Source of the DNA: Massilia psychrophila
GTDB taxonomy: Bacteria; Pseudomonadota; Gammaproteobacteria; Burkholderiales; Burkholderiaceae_D
Length of the DNA: 64,000 nt
Assembly: GCF_002760665.1 (NCBI RefSeq)
Contig: NZ_PDOB01000011.1
Coordinates: forward strand, 1-64,000
Direction: 5' to 3'
A program made the position numbers and the translations under genes. The notes under the pieces are model-generated. The model was not told the origin of the DNA and did no database searches. It saw only the letters and a program-made list of their open reading frames with translations. Shown piece after piece: positions 50,934-60,832 of this stretch; positions within the stretch are counted from its first letter, which is position 1, and the number at the start of each line of letters is the position of its first letter.

Positions 50934-51168
50934 GCTACCAGGCACCCAGGCGCCCAATCCTCGCGCTTTTCCCGCCCGGCTTCACGCATGGTGTTGCGCC
51001 GGCCCTGCCGATGCACAGGCCGCTTGCGAATTTGCGCGCAACCCGCTTATCATTGGCCGCACCTTTTGACTGTTAGCAAGCAGCTCACGGGTGGCAAATG
51101 CATCCCGCTGGGCCAAGCCATGTATCATGCGCCTGCCGAACCACTTTATAAGTACGACGAGAAACCCT

Positions 51169-53838
51169 ATGACAAAAACCCTCATCATCGCCGAGAAGCC
51201 TTCTGTCGCGAACGATATCGCCAAGACGCTGGGCGGCTTCACCAAGCACGATGAGTACTTCGAGTCCGACCAGTACGTGTTGTCGTCCGCGGTCGGCCAC
51301 CTGCTCGAAATTGCCGTGCCGGAAGAACACGACGTCAAGCGCGGCAAATGGAGCTTTGCCCACCTGCCGATGATTCCGCCATACTTTGCGCTCAATCCGA
51401 TCGCCAAGACCGAGGCGCGGCTGAAGGTGCTCAATAAACTGATCAAGCGCAAGGACGTGTCCGCCCTGATCAATGCCTGCGATGCCGGGCGCGAAGGCGA
51501 GCTCATTTTCCGCCTGATCCAGCAGAACGCCAAGGCCAAGCAGCCGGTCCAGCGCCTGTGGCTGCAGTCGATGACGCCGGGCGCGATCCGCGAAGGCTTC
51601 ACCAAGCTGCGCAGCGACGAAGAGATGCTGCCGCTGGCCGACGCCGCGCGCTGCCGCTCGGAAGCGGACTGGCTGATCGGTATCAACGGCACCCGCGCCA
51701 TGACCGCGTTCAACTCGAAAGAGGGCGGCTTCTATCTCACCACGGTCGGCCGGGTGCAGACGCCCACCCTGTCGATCGTCGCCGAGCGTGAAGAAAAAAT
51801 CAAAAAATTCGTGTCGCGCGATTACTGGGAAGTGCGCGCCGAGTTCATCTGCGCGGCCGGTATCTACGAAGGCCGCTGGCTCGACCAGTCGTTCAAGAAG
51901 GACGAGAACGACCCCGAGCGCCGTCCGGAGCGCTTGTGGAGCAAGGTTGCGGCCGATACCATCGCGATGGCCTGCAAGGGCCGCCAGGGCGCAGTTACCG
52001 AAGAGAGCAAGCCGACCACCTCGATGGCCCCGGGCCTGTTCGATCTCACCAGCTTGCAGCGCGAAGCGAACGGCCGTTTCGGCTTTTCGGCCAAGAACAC
52101 GCTGGGCCTGGCCCAGGCGTTGTACGAAAAGCACAAGGTGTTGACGTACCCGCGTACCGATTCGCGCCACCTGCCGGAAGACTACATCGACACCGTCAAG
52201 GAGACCATGACGTCGCTGGCGGAGAACAACAACTACCACCAGTTCGCCAAGCAGATCAGCGCCAAGGGCTGGGTCAAGCCGAACAAGCGCATCTTCGACA
52301 ATACCAAGATTTCGGATCACTTCGCCATTATCCCGACGCCGATCGCGCCGAAGAACCTGTCCGAGCCGGAGCAAAAGCTGTACGACCTGGTGACGCGGCG
52401 CTTCATGGCGGTGTTCTTCCCGCCGGCCGAGTTCCAGGTTACCACCCGGTTTACCGAAGTGTCGGGCCATCAGTTCAAGACTGAAGGCAAGGTCATGACC
52501 AATCCGGGCTGGCTGGCGATCTACGGCAAGGAAGCGTCGACCGATGACGACAAGGAAGGCAGCACCGGCGGTAACCTGGTGCCGGTGGCAAAAGGCGAGA
52601 AGGTGCAGACCGAAAAAGTCACCGCCAATGGCCTGGTCACCAAGCCGCCGGCGCGCTACACCGAGGCGACGTTGCTGTCGGCCATGGAAGGCGCCGGCAA
52701 GCTGATCGACGACGACGAACTGCGCGACGCCATGGCCGGCAAGGGTCTCGGCACGCCGGCCACGCGGGCGGCGATCATCGAGGGCTTGCTGGGCGAGCGT
52801 TACCTGCTGCGCGAAGGGCGCGAGCTGATTCCGACGGCAAAGGCGGCGCAGCTGATGACTTTGCTGCGCGGCCTCGGCGTGAACGAACTGACGGCGCCGG
52901 AACTGACGGGCGAGTGGGAATACAAGCTGTCGCAGATGGAAAAAGGCAAAATCTCGCGCGAAGAATTCATGCGCGAGATCGCCCAGATGACCCAGATCAT
53001 CGTCAAGCGCGCCAAGGAATACAATAACGAGACCATCCCCGGCGACTATGCGACGTTGACGACGCCGTGCCCGAACTGCGGCGGCGTGGTCAAGGAAAAC
53101 TACCGCCGCTTCGCCTGCTCCAAGTGCGAATTTAACATGAGCAAGACGCCGGGCAGCCGGCAGTTCGAAATCGCCGAAGTCGAGGAGTTGCTCAAGAACC
53201 GCACGATCGGCCCGATGCAGGGCTTCCGCTCGAAGATGGGGCGGCCGTTCGCGGCGATCCTGCGCATCGTGCGCGACGAGGATATCAACAACTGCAAGCT
53301 CGAATTCGATTTCGGCCAAAACGACGAGGAAGGCGAAAACGGCGAGGGCGTCGATTTCACCGGCCAGACGCCGCTCGGTCCTTGCCCGAAATGCAATGGC
53401 GGCGTGTACGAGATGGGCCTGGCGTATGTGTGCGAGGCGAGCGTGGCGAAACCGAAGACATGCGACTTCCGCAGCGGGCGCATCATCTTGCAGCAGGAGA
53501 TCTTGCCGGAACAAATGGTCAAGCTGCTCAATGACGGCAAGACCGACCTGATGCCAGGCTTTGTTTCGCAGCGCACGCGCCGTCCGTTCAAGGCCTTCCT
53601 GGTCAAGGGCAAGGATGGCAAGATCAGCTTCGAGTTCGAGGAACGCAAAGCCAAGCCGGGTGCCAAGGTCAAGGCCAAGCCAGTGGCGGACGAGGGCGAT
53701 GGGGCGGCCGAGGTTACGGCGCCGATCAAGCCGGCGGCGAAGAAGGTGGCGGCAAAGAAGGCGGTGGCAAAGAAGGCGCCGGTAAAAGTGGCGGCCAAGA
53801 AAGCACCGGTGAAGCGCGCGGCGGCGGCCAAGAAGTAA
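51169..53838 (+). CDS. topB: DNA topoisomerase III, with zinc fingers and a lysine-rich tail
   Basis: An 889-residue type IA topoisomerase. The TOPRIM domain starts MTKTLIIAEKPSVANDIAKT and holds NACDAGREGELIF. The active-site Tyr (about 327) lies in LTYPRTDSRHLPEDY. Two C-terminal zinc elements follow (CPNCGGVVKENYRRFACSKC and CPKCNGGVYE). The last 40 residues are repeated Lys-Lys-Ala/Pro-Val blocks, similar to histone H1-like DNA-binding tails. The ATG at 51169 is chosen over a 26-residue extension. It resolves linked DNA. Two hairpins follow the gene. Confidence 0.94.
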   Translation: MTKTLIIAEKPSVANDIAKTLGGFTKHDEYFESDQYVLSSAVGHLLEIAVPEEHDVKRGKWSFAHLPMIPPYFALNPIAKTEARLKVLNKLIKRKDVSALINACDAGREGELIFRLIQQNAKAKQPVQRLWLQSMTPGAIREGFTKLRSDEEMLPLADAARCRSEADWLIGINGTRAMTAFNSKEGGFYLTTVGRVQTPTLSIVAEREEKIKKFVSRDYWEVRAEFICAAGIYEGRWLDQSFKKDENDPERRPERLWSKVAADTIAMACKGRQGAVTEESKPTTSMAPGLFDLTSLQREANGRFGFSAKNTLGLAQALYEKHKVLTYPRTDSRHLPEDYIDTVKETMTSLAENNNYHQFAKQISAKGWVKPNKRIFDNTKISDHFAIIPTPIAPKNLSEPEQKLYDLVTRRFMAVFFPPAEFQVTTRFTEVSGHQFKTEGKVMTNPGWLAIYGKEASTDDDKEGSTGGNLVPVAKGEKVQTEKVTANGLVTKPPARYTEATLLSAMEGAGKLIDDDELRDAMAGKGLGTPATRAAIIEGLLGERYLLREGRELIPTAKAAQLMTLLRGLGVNELTAPELTGEWEYKLSQMEKGKISREEFMREIAQMTQIIVKRAKEYNNETIPGDYATLTTPCPNCGGVVKENYRRFACSKCEFNMSKTPGSRQFEIAEVEELLKNRTIGPMQGFRSKMGRPFAAILRIVRDEDINNCKLEFDFGQNDEEGENGEGVDFTGQTPLGPCPKCNGGVYEMGLAYVCEASVAKPKTCDFRSGRIILQQEILPEQMVKLLNDGKTDLMPGFVSQRTRRPFKAFLVKGKDGKISFEFEERKAKPGAKVKAKPVADEGDGAAEVTAPIKPAAKKVAAKKAVAKKAPVKVAAKKAPVKRAAAAKK

Positions 53839-53842
53839 GTTA

Positions 53843-53871
53843 CATCGGTACTGCCAGTGGCAGTACCGATG
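53843..53871. repeat. Perfect 29-bp palindrome after topB
   Basis: CATCGGTACTGCCA and TGGCAGTACCGATG are perfect inverted copies around a single central G. It starts five bases after the topB stop. With no T-run it is not a standard terminator alone, but it sits just before one. Confidence 0.75.
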
Positions 53872-53892
53872 GCAGACATCTCGGTTAATAAA

Positions 53893-53924
53893 AAAACCGC
53901 GTAGCCATTACGGCGCGCGGTTTT
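53893..53924. terminator. Bidirectional terminator between topB and the antitoxin-like gene
   Basis: AAAACCGCG (53893-53901) pairs with CGCGGTTTT (53916-53924) around a 14-base loop, with A residues on one side and T on the other. It can end transcription of both topB and the minus-strand gene at 53968. Confidence 0.8.
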
Positions 53925-53967
53925 ATGTTATTCGGCGCCGGTAAGCACCTCGGCCTCTGTTGCCAGT

Positions 53968-54180
53968 TTATTCCTGCCACCCCGCCTGCAACGCCCGGAT
54001 TGCCGCTTCGCCGTTGCGAATCGCCTTTACGCGGTGCACGATCTCTTCGCGCCACGCTTCGTCGGCGTCGGGATCGACAGCGCCGTCGATGTCCAGCAAC
54101 AGCAAACGCAGCAGGTCGTTCTTTTCCGCACTGCTCAGCAGCTGGATTTTTTCGGCTATTTCTGCAACTAATGTGGACAT
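53968..54180 (-). CDS. Addiction-module (antitoxin-like) small protein, orphan
   Basis: A 70-residue acidic protein (MSTLVAEIAEKIQLLSSAEK). The segments LLSSAEKNDLLRLLLLDIDG and DEAWREEIVHRVKAIRNGEA match the short antitoxin family found before RelE/ParE toxins (TIGR02574-like). Downstream (53925-53967) there is no room for a toxin, and a terminator follows. AGAGGGGG lies before the ATG at 54180. It is followed upstream by the M1-ABC gene on the same strand, 46 bases away. Confidence 0.7.
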   Translation of the reverse strand: MSTLVAEIAEKIQLLSSAEKNDLLRLLLLDIDGAVDPDADEAWREEIVHRVKAIRNGEAAIRALQAGWQE

Positions 54181-54226
54181 CGGTGGCACCCCCTCTATCT
54201 TATTTTTTTTTAAATCTTTCCTTAGT

Positions 54227-57200
54227 CTAACGCATTTCCACATCGATCAGGTTATCTGTGGGCTTGCGATCGATTAATTTATTATCCGGGTCGATGCCGG
54301 CCTTTGCCGGGCGGCCGGCCACCACCATCGTCACCGTCACCTCGCCGCTGCCGACCAGGCGGCGCTCGCGCACGAGCGGTTTGCCGTCCTTGTCGTCGAC
54401 GCCGAATTCGATGATGTCCTTGAGCGCGGCATCCTTCTCGTCGCCGCGTTCGCCGACCCGCACCTTGCCGGCGCTGGCCGTCAGCGTCACTGCATAGCGG
54501 CCATCGGCGCGCTTGACGGCGAAAGAGCGCATCGCCCGGTTCTCGTACAGCACGATTGATTCGAACAGGTCGTCGACCAGGTAGGCCAGGCCAGGGGGCG
54601 TGACGCGGCGCAGTTCGTCGGTCAGCATCGTCACGTTCGGGTAGGGCGCGGCGTGGAAGGCGTGACGCACCAGCAGCGCACGTAGCGCCTCGTTGACCTT
54701 GTCCTCGCCAACCAGGTCCTGCAACAGGTACATCGCCAGCGCGCCCTTGCGGTAGTGGATGTAGCGCTGGTCTTGATTGCGCGCCAACGGCAGTTCGCGC
54801 CGGTTATCGTGCGCCCGCTCCGTCAGGTAACGGTCGAGGTTGTAGCGCAGGAAGCGGCGCATCTTGGCCGGCCCGTAGGATTGCTTCATCACCATCAGGG
54901 CGGTATATTCGGACAGGGTTTCGCTCAGCACCGTGGCGCCGGCGACGTTGGCGGCCACCAGTTGATGGCCCCACCACTGGTGCGCCACTTCATGCGCGGT
55001 GACGTACAGCGGATAGTCGATGTCTTTCGGGTTGGCGTCGTCGACCTTGGCGATGAAGCCGGCCGACTCCGAGAACGGGATCGTGTTCGGATACGACTGG
55101 GCATACCCGGCATAGCGCGGGAACTCGACGATGCGCAGCACCTTGTGCTGGTAGGGAGTGAAATTGGCCGAGCAATATTCGAGCGAGGCGCGCACGCCCT
55201 TAACGATGCGCTCCAGGTTGAAGTCGTGGCCCGGATGGTAATACACGTCGATCGTGACGTCTTGCCAGCGCTCGTGGCGCACTTCGTAGCGGGCCGACTG
55301 GAAGGCATAGAAATTGAGGATCGGCTCGTCCATTTTATAGTGGAAGTAGCGCCGGCCGCCGGCCATCCATTCGCGTTCGAGGGTGCCGGCAGCGATGGCG
55401 AGCTGGTCCGGGCTGGTGCTGACCACCGCCTCGAAGTCGATCCAGTCGGCGTCGCTGGCGACGTAGTTGACGCCGGCCGCTTGCGGGTCGGTGGGCGCCG
55501 CCATCGGCGCGCGCGGCGCCAGGCCGTGGCGCTTGCGGTCGCGGTCGTCGCGCAGTTCGGTCCTTGCCTGGTAGCCGATGCGCGGCAGTGCATCGTTGTT
55601 GAAGAAGGTGCCGTTGGCGACTACGCGGGTGTCAAGTCCCATGCCGGGAATGCCCTGGGGCGCGTCCGTGAGCTCGAATTCGAGCGCCACCTTGGCACCC
55701 GGCATGAGCGGCGCGGCCAGCCGGTAAGCATACAAGCCGCGCGCCTGATCGGACAGCAGCAGGCGCGCGCCCGGCGCCAAGCGCAGCACGAGCGCACTGG
55801 TGCGCGCCTGGTGCACGAATACATCGCGGATCAAAGCGGCGCTGCGGTTTTCCAGCTGGTAGGCGCCGCGCACGCGCAGGCTGCGCCGCTCCGGCACGAG
55901 GTCGACCTGCAGGTTGACGCCGGTGATGCGCGGCTGCGGCAGCGCGCCAAAGCGCTTGTAGCGCAATTCGTACTCGGCACGCGACTGCTCCTCTTGCCAG
56001 GCGGTCTGGAAGCCGTTGACGACGTGCAGGTTGTAGTACAGCAGGCCGCCGCTACCGACGAAGATGGCGAAGCCGACGGCGAATGCCGCCAGCACCGGCT
56101 TGGAAAGGTTACGGCGCGCCAGCTGCAGGCGGCTGCCCAATTGTGCGTTACAGCCGCGCGGCCAGAACACCACCGACAGCACCATCAGCATCAGCGCCGC
56201 GCCGAACCAGTACAGCGCGAACCATCGTTCGCGCGCCAGGTAGTGGCCGTAACCGTTCATGGCCGAGTAGACGAAGTCGGGCGAGGTGCCGTACAGCAGC
56301 ATCGGATGGTCGAGCCCGAGCGCGCCGAACGTCAGCGTCGCCGCGTAATACAAGATCATGGCGAAGTAGGCCAGGTACTTCTGGTTGATCAGCACCTGCA
56401 GCGCGATCGCCAGCACCGCCAGCAGCGCGTAATGCGGCAGCTTGATCAGGAACAGCGTCTGCAGGTAGAGCCCGGGTTCGAGCACAAAGTAAGCCTTGAA
56501 CAACTGAATCAACATGCCGCACACCATCGCTACCAGTAGCATCACCGCCTGCAGGCCGACCAGGCTGAGCGTCTTGGCCACCAGCGGCAGCCAGCTTGGC
56601 ACCGGCAGCGCGTCGAGCATCTGGGCGACCCGTGCCTCGCGCTCGCGCCAGACCAGTTCACCGCTGTAGAGGGTGGTGGCGATCAGCATGAACAGCGGGT
56701 AGGTCTCGCCGATCAGTTCGAGTATCTGGTAGGTGACCGGATAGGTGTTGGTGCCGTACAGCGAGCCGAGGTTGAGCGAGGCGGCCAGCAGCATCAGCGC
56801 GCCGGCCAGCGCGATGACGACGAAATAGACGTTCTTGAGCGACTCGCGCAGGTTCAGCCAGGTCGATTGTAGCAACAGCCACGCCATGCCGCGGCCGGCG
56901 AAATCGGGTGGCTCGCGGGTGTCGATGGCGCTGTTCGACAGCGCCGGCGCCTGCATACCTGCGCCCTCGGGCCGGTTGGCGGCGCGCTGGCCGACGTCGC
57001 TGAAGAAATGGAAGCGCCAATAACCCAGCAGCAGCACGACCAGCGCAAAGCCGGACCAGGTCAGGCGGTTGATCAGGTACACCCCTTCGAAGCCGATCGC
57101 GCGGCTGTTCTTCTCAAGCACGGTCCAGTATTCGGTCAGGCGCACCAGCGCGGTGGTGCCGAACGGATCCATCAGCGCGGCCAGCGTCTTGTAGTCGAGG

Positions 57201-57802
57201 TCGCGCGCCAGGTTGGGCGCCACGATGTAGCCGATCATCATCACCATGCTGGCGATGTAGACCGGCAGCATGCGCCGCGTCAGCGCGGCCAGCACGAAGA
57301 ACAGGGCGCCGAAAATGAACAGGTTCGGCAGCAAGGTGAAGACGTACGGGCGCAGGTACATCGACAGCACCACCGGGCCAACCCGGTCCGGTTCGATGCC
57401 GGGAATATAGATGCCCAGCCAGGCGCCCAGCACGATGCTCGAAAACACCACCGCCAACGTCAGGTAGGCGCCGAGAAAGCGGCCGAACACGTATTGGTGC
57501 TTGCCGATCGGCGCGCTGAAAAAGAAGTGGTGCATGTCGTACTCGAAGTCTTGCTGCACCGAGCGGCCCATCACGGCCGCCATCACGATTACGCCCAGGC
57601 AGCCGAGGGCGGCGACGGTCAGCTCGATCGAGCGCGGCGCGTTGATGAAGACTTTGCCGCCGAACGAGACGTTGGCTTCCTTGAAGACGCCGCCGGCGGC
57701 GGCCATCCACAGCATCGCCAGCGCCAGGAACATGGCGAAGTAGACCCAGGTCGAGAGCAGCTTGAGCCGCTGCCGCGCTTCGAATAATGCAATTGCCAGC
57801 AT
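54227..57802 (-). CDS. ABC-2 permease fused to M1-family aminopeptidase
   Basis: A 1191-residue fusion. Residues about 1-590 hold two blocks of six or so membrane helices of ABC-2 permease type. After a last helix (about 570-590) comes an M1 peptidase-like region with the zinc site [13 protein letters not shown] (about 935) and [10 protein letters not shown] (third ligand Glu). A GAMEN-like motif is not obvious, so the exact peptidase activity is uncertain. The ATPase is the next gene upstream, 18 bases away. Probably exports a peptide or a cell-envelope component and processes it on the periplasmic side; substrate unknown. Confidence 0.88.
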   Translation of the reverse strand: MLAIALFEARQRLKLLSTWVYFAMFLALAMLWMAAAGGVFKEANVSFGGKVFINAPRSIELTVAALGCLGVIVMAAVMGRSVQQDFEYDMHHFFFSAPIGKHQYVFGRFLGAYLTLAVVFSSIVLGAWLGIYIPGIEPDRVGPVVLSMYLRPYVFTLLPNLFIFGALFFVLAALTRRMLPVYIASMVMMIGYIVAPNLARDLDYKTLAALMDPFGTTALVRLTEYWTVLEKNSRAIGFEGVYLINRLTWSGFALVVLLLGYWRFHFFSDVGQRAANRPEGAGMQAPALSNSAIDTREPPDFAGRGMAWLLLQSTWLNLRESLKNVYFVVIALAGALMLLAASLNLGSLYGTNTYPVTYQILELIGETYPLFMLIATTLYSGELVWREREARVAQMLDALPVPSWLPLVAKTLSLVGLQAVMLLVAMVCGMLIQLFKAYFVLEPGLYLQTLFLIKLPHYALLAVLAIALQVLINQKYLAYFAMILYYAATLTFGALGLDHPMLLYGTSPDFVYSAMNGYGHYLARERWFALYWFGAALMLMVLSVVFWPRGCNAQLGSRLQLARRNLSKPVLAAFAVGFAIFVGSGGLLYYNLHVVNGFQTAWQEEQSRAEYELRYKRFGALPQPRITGVNLQVDLVPERRSLRVRGAYQLENRSAALIRDVFVHQARTSALVLRLAPGARLLLSDQARGLYAYRLAAPLMPGAKVALEFELTDAPQGIPGMGLDTRVVANGTFFNNDALPRIGYQARTELRDDRDRKRHGLAPRAPMAAPTDPQAAGVNYVASDADWIDFEAVVSTSPDQLAIAAGTLEREWMAGGRRYFHYKMDEPILNFYAFQSARYEVRHERWQDVTIDVYYHPGHDFNLERIVKGVRASLEYCSANFTPYQHKVLRIVEFPRYAGYAQSYPNTIPFSESAGFIAKVDDANPKDIDYPLYVTAHEVAHQWWGHQLVAANVAGATVLSETLSEYTALMVMKQSYGPAKMRRFLRYNLDRYLTERAHDNRRELPLARNQDQRYIHYRKGALAMYLLQDLVGEDKVNEALRALLVRHAFHAAPYPNVTMLTDELRRVTPPGLAYLVDDLFESIVLYENRAMRSFAVKRADGRYAVTLTASAGKVRVGERGDEKDAALKDIIEFGVDDKDGKPLVRERRLVGSGEVTVTMVVAGRPAKAGIDPDNKLIDRKPTDNLIDVEMR

Positions 57803-57820
57803 GAGGGGTTCCCGGCCCTT

Positions 57821-58711
57821 CTAGCAGTTGCTGGCGGCCGTGTGGCGCCCGGCGATGGTGGCGAAATAGACGTCGTCGAGGTCGCCGATGGCGGATGCGA
57901 AACCGTCGCCCGGATCCTGGTCGGCGTACACGTGAATCAGGGTGCGTCCGGTCAACAGGCGGGTCGAGATCACCGCGTGGCGCTGCTGGAAAGCCGCCAG
58001 TTCGTGCTTGGCGACGAAGCGCGCCCAGATCTTGCCTTTGACCGCGTCGATCAGCTTTTGCGGCTCGCCGCACAGCAGCACGTGGCCCTGGTTGATGATC
58101 GCCATGTTGGCGCACAGGTCGGCGACGTCGGACACGATGTGGGTCGACAGCAGCACCGTCTTGTCGTCGCCGATGTCGGACAGCAGGTTGTGGAAGCGCA
58201 CCCGCTCCTGCGGGTCGAGGCCGGCGGTTGGCTCGTCGACGATGATCAGCCGGGGATCGCCCAGCAGCGCCTGGGCGATGCCGAACCGCTGGCGCATGCC
58301 GCCCGAAAAGCCGCCGAGGCGCTGGTGGCGCACTTCGAACAGATTAGTCTGCTGCAACAGGCCGTCGACCACTTCGCGCCGGCGCGCCTTGTTGGTCAGG
58401 CCCTTCAGTACGGCAAAATGGTCGAGCAGTTCGTACGCGGTGACTTTAGGGTAAACGCCGAAGTCCTGCGGCAGGTAGCCGAGCAGGCGGCGAATCTCGT
58501 CTTTTTCGTCGAGCACGTCGAGGTCGCCGAAAAATACCGAGCCGGAATCGCATTCCTGCAAAGTCGCCAGCGTCCGCATCAGGGTCGACTTGCCGGCGCC
58601 GTTCGGGCCGAGCAAGCCGAACATCCCTGCCGGGATAGTCAGGCTGATTCTGTCCAGCGCCACCACACCGTTGGCGTAGGTCTTGGACAGATTGCGGATG
58701 CGTAATTCCAT
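57821..58711 (-). CDS. ABC transporter ATP-binding protein
   Basis: A 296-residue ABC ATPase with Walker A LLGPNGAGKSTLMRTLA, signature LGGFSGGMRQRFGIAQAL, Walker B LIIVDEPTAGLDP and the switch His in LLSTHIVSD. It is the partner of the permease-M1 fusion that begins 18 bases downstream. Its length and the C-terminal extension after about residue 220 match drug or lipid exporter ATPases. Confidence 0.93.
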   Translation of the reverse strand: MELRIRNLSKTYANGVVALDRISLTIPAGMFGLLGPNGAGKSTLMRTLATLQECDSGSVFFGDLDVLDEKDEIRRLLGYLPQDFGVYPKVTAYELLDHFAVLKGLTNKARRREVVDGLLQQTNLFEVRHQRLGGFSGGMRQRFGIAQALLGDPRLIIVDEPTAGLDPQERVRFHNLLSDIGDDKTVLLSTHIVSDVADLCANMAIINQGHVLLCGEPQKLIDAVKGKIWARFVAKHELAAFQQRHAVISTRLLTGRTLIHVYADQDPGDGFASAIGDLDDVYFATIAGRHTAASNC

Positions 58712-59001
58712 GCGGGTGACTCCGATTTCTGATGTTCAGTTGCAGGTGCCGTGAGGCGCCGCGCCGCATGCCGGCATGGCTTCTCGATAATTGCATTGTA
58801 TTAAAATTATGGCGTGCCAGGGGGGGCTTGCGACAGGCGGGCAATTGGCTGTCCCAGAGTGCGCATTCGGGGGAGCAGACGCGGGGATGGGATGGAGAAG
58901 CGACGGCGCAGCACCTGCGGTGGGCGCACACCGCGGTGGCGACAGTTTTGCCGCATCCAAGATTGGTCGCGGTCCAGGCCGGAAATAGGCATAATGGGCG
59001 G

Positions 59002-59451
59002 ATGGACACTGTCATTCAAGAGAAAATACTGGCAGTCGCGCGCGCCGCCCGCACCCGCGACGAGTCGCTCGCCTGGTTTCGCGTCAGCGTCGGGCTGCAT
59101 TACCTGTCCGGCCTGATGACACAAGCGCCAATCGACTTCAAGCAAGTCGACGGCGAGTTCAACCGGTTTATCTACCGCGCGATCGGCAAAGGCCACAGCA
59201 TTGCCAGCGCATTGCAGTTCATGAGTGGGGCGAAGGTGGTGGCGGTGGTCGATTCGGCGCGCTTTACCGCCGTATTCGCCGAGCATTGCGCGGAGGTGCC
59301 GGTCGACACGATCGGCTTCCTGCTCTCGCTCAACCTTGGGGTGGCCAAAGACATCTCCAAGCTCGACATCGGCGGGCCGGTGCTGGACTGGATCGAGCGC
59401 CAGAAAGACACCGCCCAGCGTGGCGACCCGGCCGCGCCCGCCGCCCTATAA
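59002..59451 (+). CDS. Hypothetical protein, no recognised family
   Basis: A 149-residue protein starting [20 protein letters not shown]. It is soluble and helical at the N-terminus, with [15 protein letters not shown] and a Val-rich alpha/beta segment ([20 protein letters not shown]). No signal peptide or known motif is seen. It lies between the ABC ATPase (divergent) and coq7 (31 bases downstream, same strand). The frame is open well upstream, but the low-complexity Arg-rich extension does not look coding. Function unknown. Confidence 0.75.
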   Translation: MDTVIQEKILAVARAARTRDESLAWFRVSVGLHYLSGLMTQAPIDFKQVDGEFNRFIYRAIGKGHSIASALQFMSGAKVVAVVDSARFTAVFAEHCAEVPVDTIGFLLSLNLGVAKDISKLDIGGPVLDWIERQKDTAQRGDPAAPAAL

Positions 59452-59482
59452 TAGTGGCTTCATTGCTATTAGGACATACGCT

Positions 59483-60127
59483 ATGGTCGCCAAGCTTTCC
59501 CAGCATCCCCTCGACAACCTGATTAGCGGCTTCGACAAGGCCTTGCGCGTGATTTCCGGCGCTGCCACGGCAACCCGGCCTTACCCGGGCGCGCGCGCCG
59601 CCGACGGCAACCTTGTCCCGCTTGACGCCCGCCACAGCGCCGGCCTGATGCGGGTGAACCACGTCGGCGAGGTGTGCGCCCAGGCGCTGTACCATTCCCA
59701 GGCGCGCTTTGCCACCAGCGACGCCATGCGCGCGCAGTTCGAACAGGCCGGCCGCGAAGAAGAAGACCACCTGGCGTGGACGGCGCAAAGACTGGCCGAG
59801 CTCGGTTCCCAGCCGAGCATGTTAAATCCGCTGTGGTACGCCGGCGCCTATATGCTCGGCACCATTGCCGCCCACCTCGGCGACGCCCGCAGTCTCGGCT
59901 TCGTGGTCGAGACCGAACGCCAGGTCGAAGCTCACCTGGCGGGCCACTTGGTCGAGTTACCAAGCGATGACGCCAAGTCGCGCGCGATCGTCGAGCAGAT
60001 GCGCCGCGACGAGGCCGCGCACGGCGCCGCTGCGAGCGCGCTGGGCGCAAGCGAAGTGGCGCTGCCGGTCAAGGTGCTGATGACGGCGATGTCGAAGGTG
60101 ATGACGACGAGCGCGTATTACATCTGA
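59483..60127 (+). CDS. coq7: Demethoxyubiquinone hydroxylase, Coq7 family
   Basis: A 214-residue di-iron protein with two repeats of helical metal motifs: [28 protein letters not shown], and in the second half [15 protein letters not shown] and [12 protein letters not shown]. It adds the last hydroxyl to the ubiquinone ring. AGGAC lies before the ATG at 59483. Together with ubiK this is the second ubiquinone gene of the window. It converges with the OsmC gene, 13 bases away. Confidence 0.94.
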   Translation: MVAKLSQHPLDNLISGFDKALRVISGAATATRPYPGARAADGNLVPLDARHSAGLMRVNHVGEVCAQALYHSQARFATSDAMRAQFEQAGREEEDHLAWTAQRLAELGSQPSMLNPLWYAGAYMLGTIAAHLGDARSLGFVVETERQVEAHLAGHLVELPSDDAKSRAIVEQMRRDEAAHGAAASALGASEVALPVKVLMTAMSKVMTTSAYYI

Positions 60128-60140
60128 GCTGGTAACGTGG

Positions 60141-60563
60141 TTAGACTTCGACGATCTCGAACGAGTGCGTGATGTCGGCGGTCTTGGCCAGCATGATCGA
60201 CGCCGAGCAGTATTTGTCGTGCGACAGGCTGACGGCGCGCTCCACGCTGCCCGGCTTGAGCTTGCTGCCGGTCACGGTGAAGTGGAAGTGGATCCTGGTA
60301 AATACCTTTGGATCGGTATCGGCCCGCTCCGCCTTCAGGGTGACGTCGCAGCCGCGCACGTCTTCGCGCCCGCGCTTGAGGATCAGCACCACGTCGTAGG
60401 CGGTGCAGCCGCCGGTGCCCAGCAACACCATCTCCATCGGTCGCGGTGCCAGGTTGTGGCCACCGCCCTCAGGAGCGCCGTCCATGCTGACCATGTGGCC
60501 GGAACTGGTCTCGGCCCGAAAACTCATGCCCGACGGGCCATTCCAGCTAATTTTCACTTCCAT
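60141..60563 (-). CDS. OsmC-family protein (YhfA-like)
   Basis: A 140-residue OsmC-fold protein with EMVLLGTGGCTAYDVVLIL (peroxidatic-type Cys) and HDKYCSASIMLAKTA (second Cys). The family includes hydroperoxide reductases (Ohr, OsmC) and less-defined YhfA proteins. The spacing fits the latter. A role in organic peroxide defence is likely but not certain. It converges with coq7. Confidence 0.9.
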   Translation of the reverse strand: MEVKISWNGPSGMSFRAETSSGHMVSMDGAPEGGGHNLAPRPMEMVLLGTGGCTAYDVVLILKRGREDVRGCDVTLKAERADTDPKVFTRIHFHFTVTGSKLKPGSVERAVSLSHDKYCSASIMLAKTADITHSFEIVEV

Positions 60564-60602
60564 CGCATTCTTTCTTTGAGTGCGGCCAGGCGGCTTTTCA
60601 AA

Positions 60603-60672
60603 ACGGGGTCAGACCCGTTTTAATGTGCCAAAAACAGGGTCAAGGCCGTTTTTTAAACGGGTCTGACCCGGT
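60603..60672. repeat. GGGTCTGACCC-type inverted repeat, copy 1
   Basis: The arm ACGGGGTCAGACCCGTTTTA (60603-60622) is inverted at 60653-60672, leaving a loop of about 30 bases. A nearly identical unit lies at 60741-60806 and a decayed one at 11214-11254. These are non-coding dispersed repeats typical of this family of bacteria. Confidence 0.8.
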
Positions 60673-60740
60673 TACTATTCCAGCCGATTTTTATATCTCT
60701 GCCTTCTGTCATTGAGAGGGCAGGTCTGCTTTTTCAACGT

Positions 60741-60806
60741 GGGGTCAGACCCGTTTTAATGAGTAAAAAGAAGGGTCGAGCCCGTTTTTTAAACGGGTCT
60801 GACCCC
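60741..60806. repeat. GGGTCTGACCC-type inverted repeat, copy 2
   Basis: GGGGTCAGACCCGTTTTAA (60741-60759) and TTAAACGGGTCTGACCCC (60789-60806) are inverted copies with a 29-base loop. It is a direct copy of unit 1, about 136 bases away, including similar loop content. A T-run follows at 60808-60813, so it could end transcription on the plus strand. Confidence 0.8.
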
Positions 60807-60832
60807 ATTTTTTGTTACAGCTATTGTACGGC

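Noticed and set aside
51085-53514. An 809-codon minus-strand open frame across topB
   Set aside because: It is antisense to a full topoisomerase III gene whose catalytic and zinc motifs are all in place.
58732-59001. N-terminal extension of the hypothetical gene at 59002
   Set aside because: The frame is open, but the residues are Arg/Cys/Trp rich with no family character, and it would fill the whole gap that must hold the divergent promoters.
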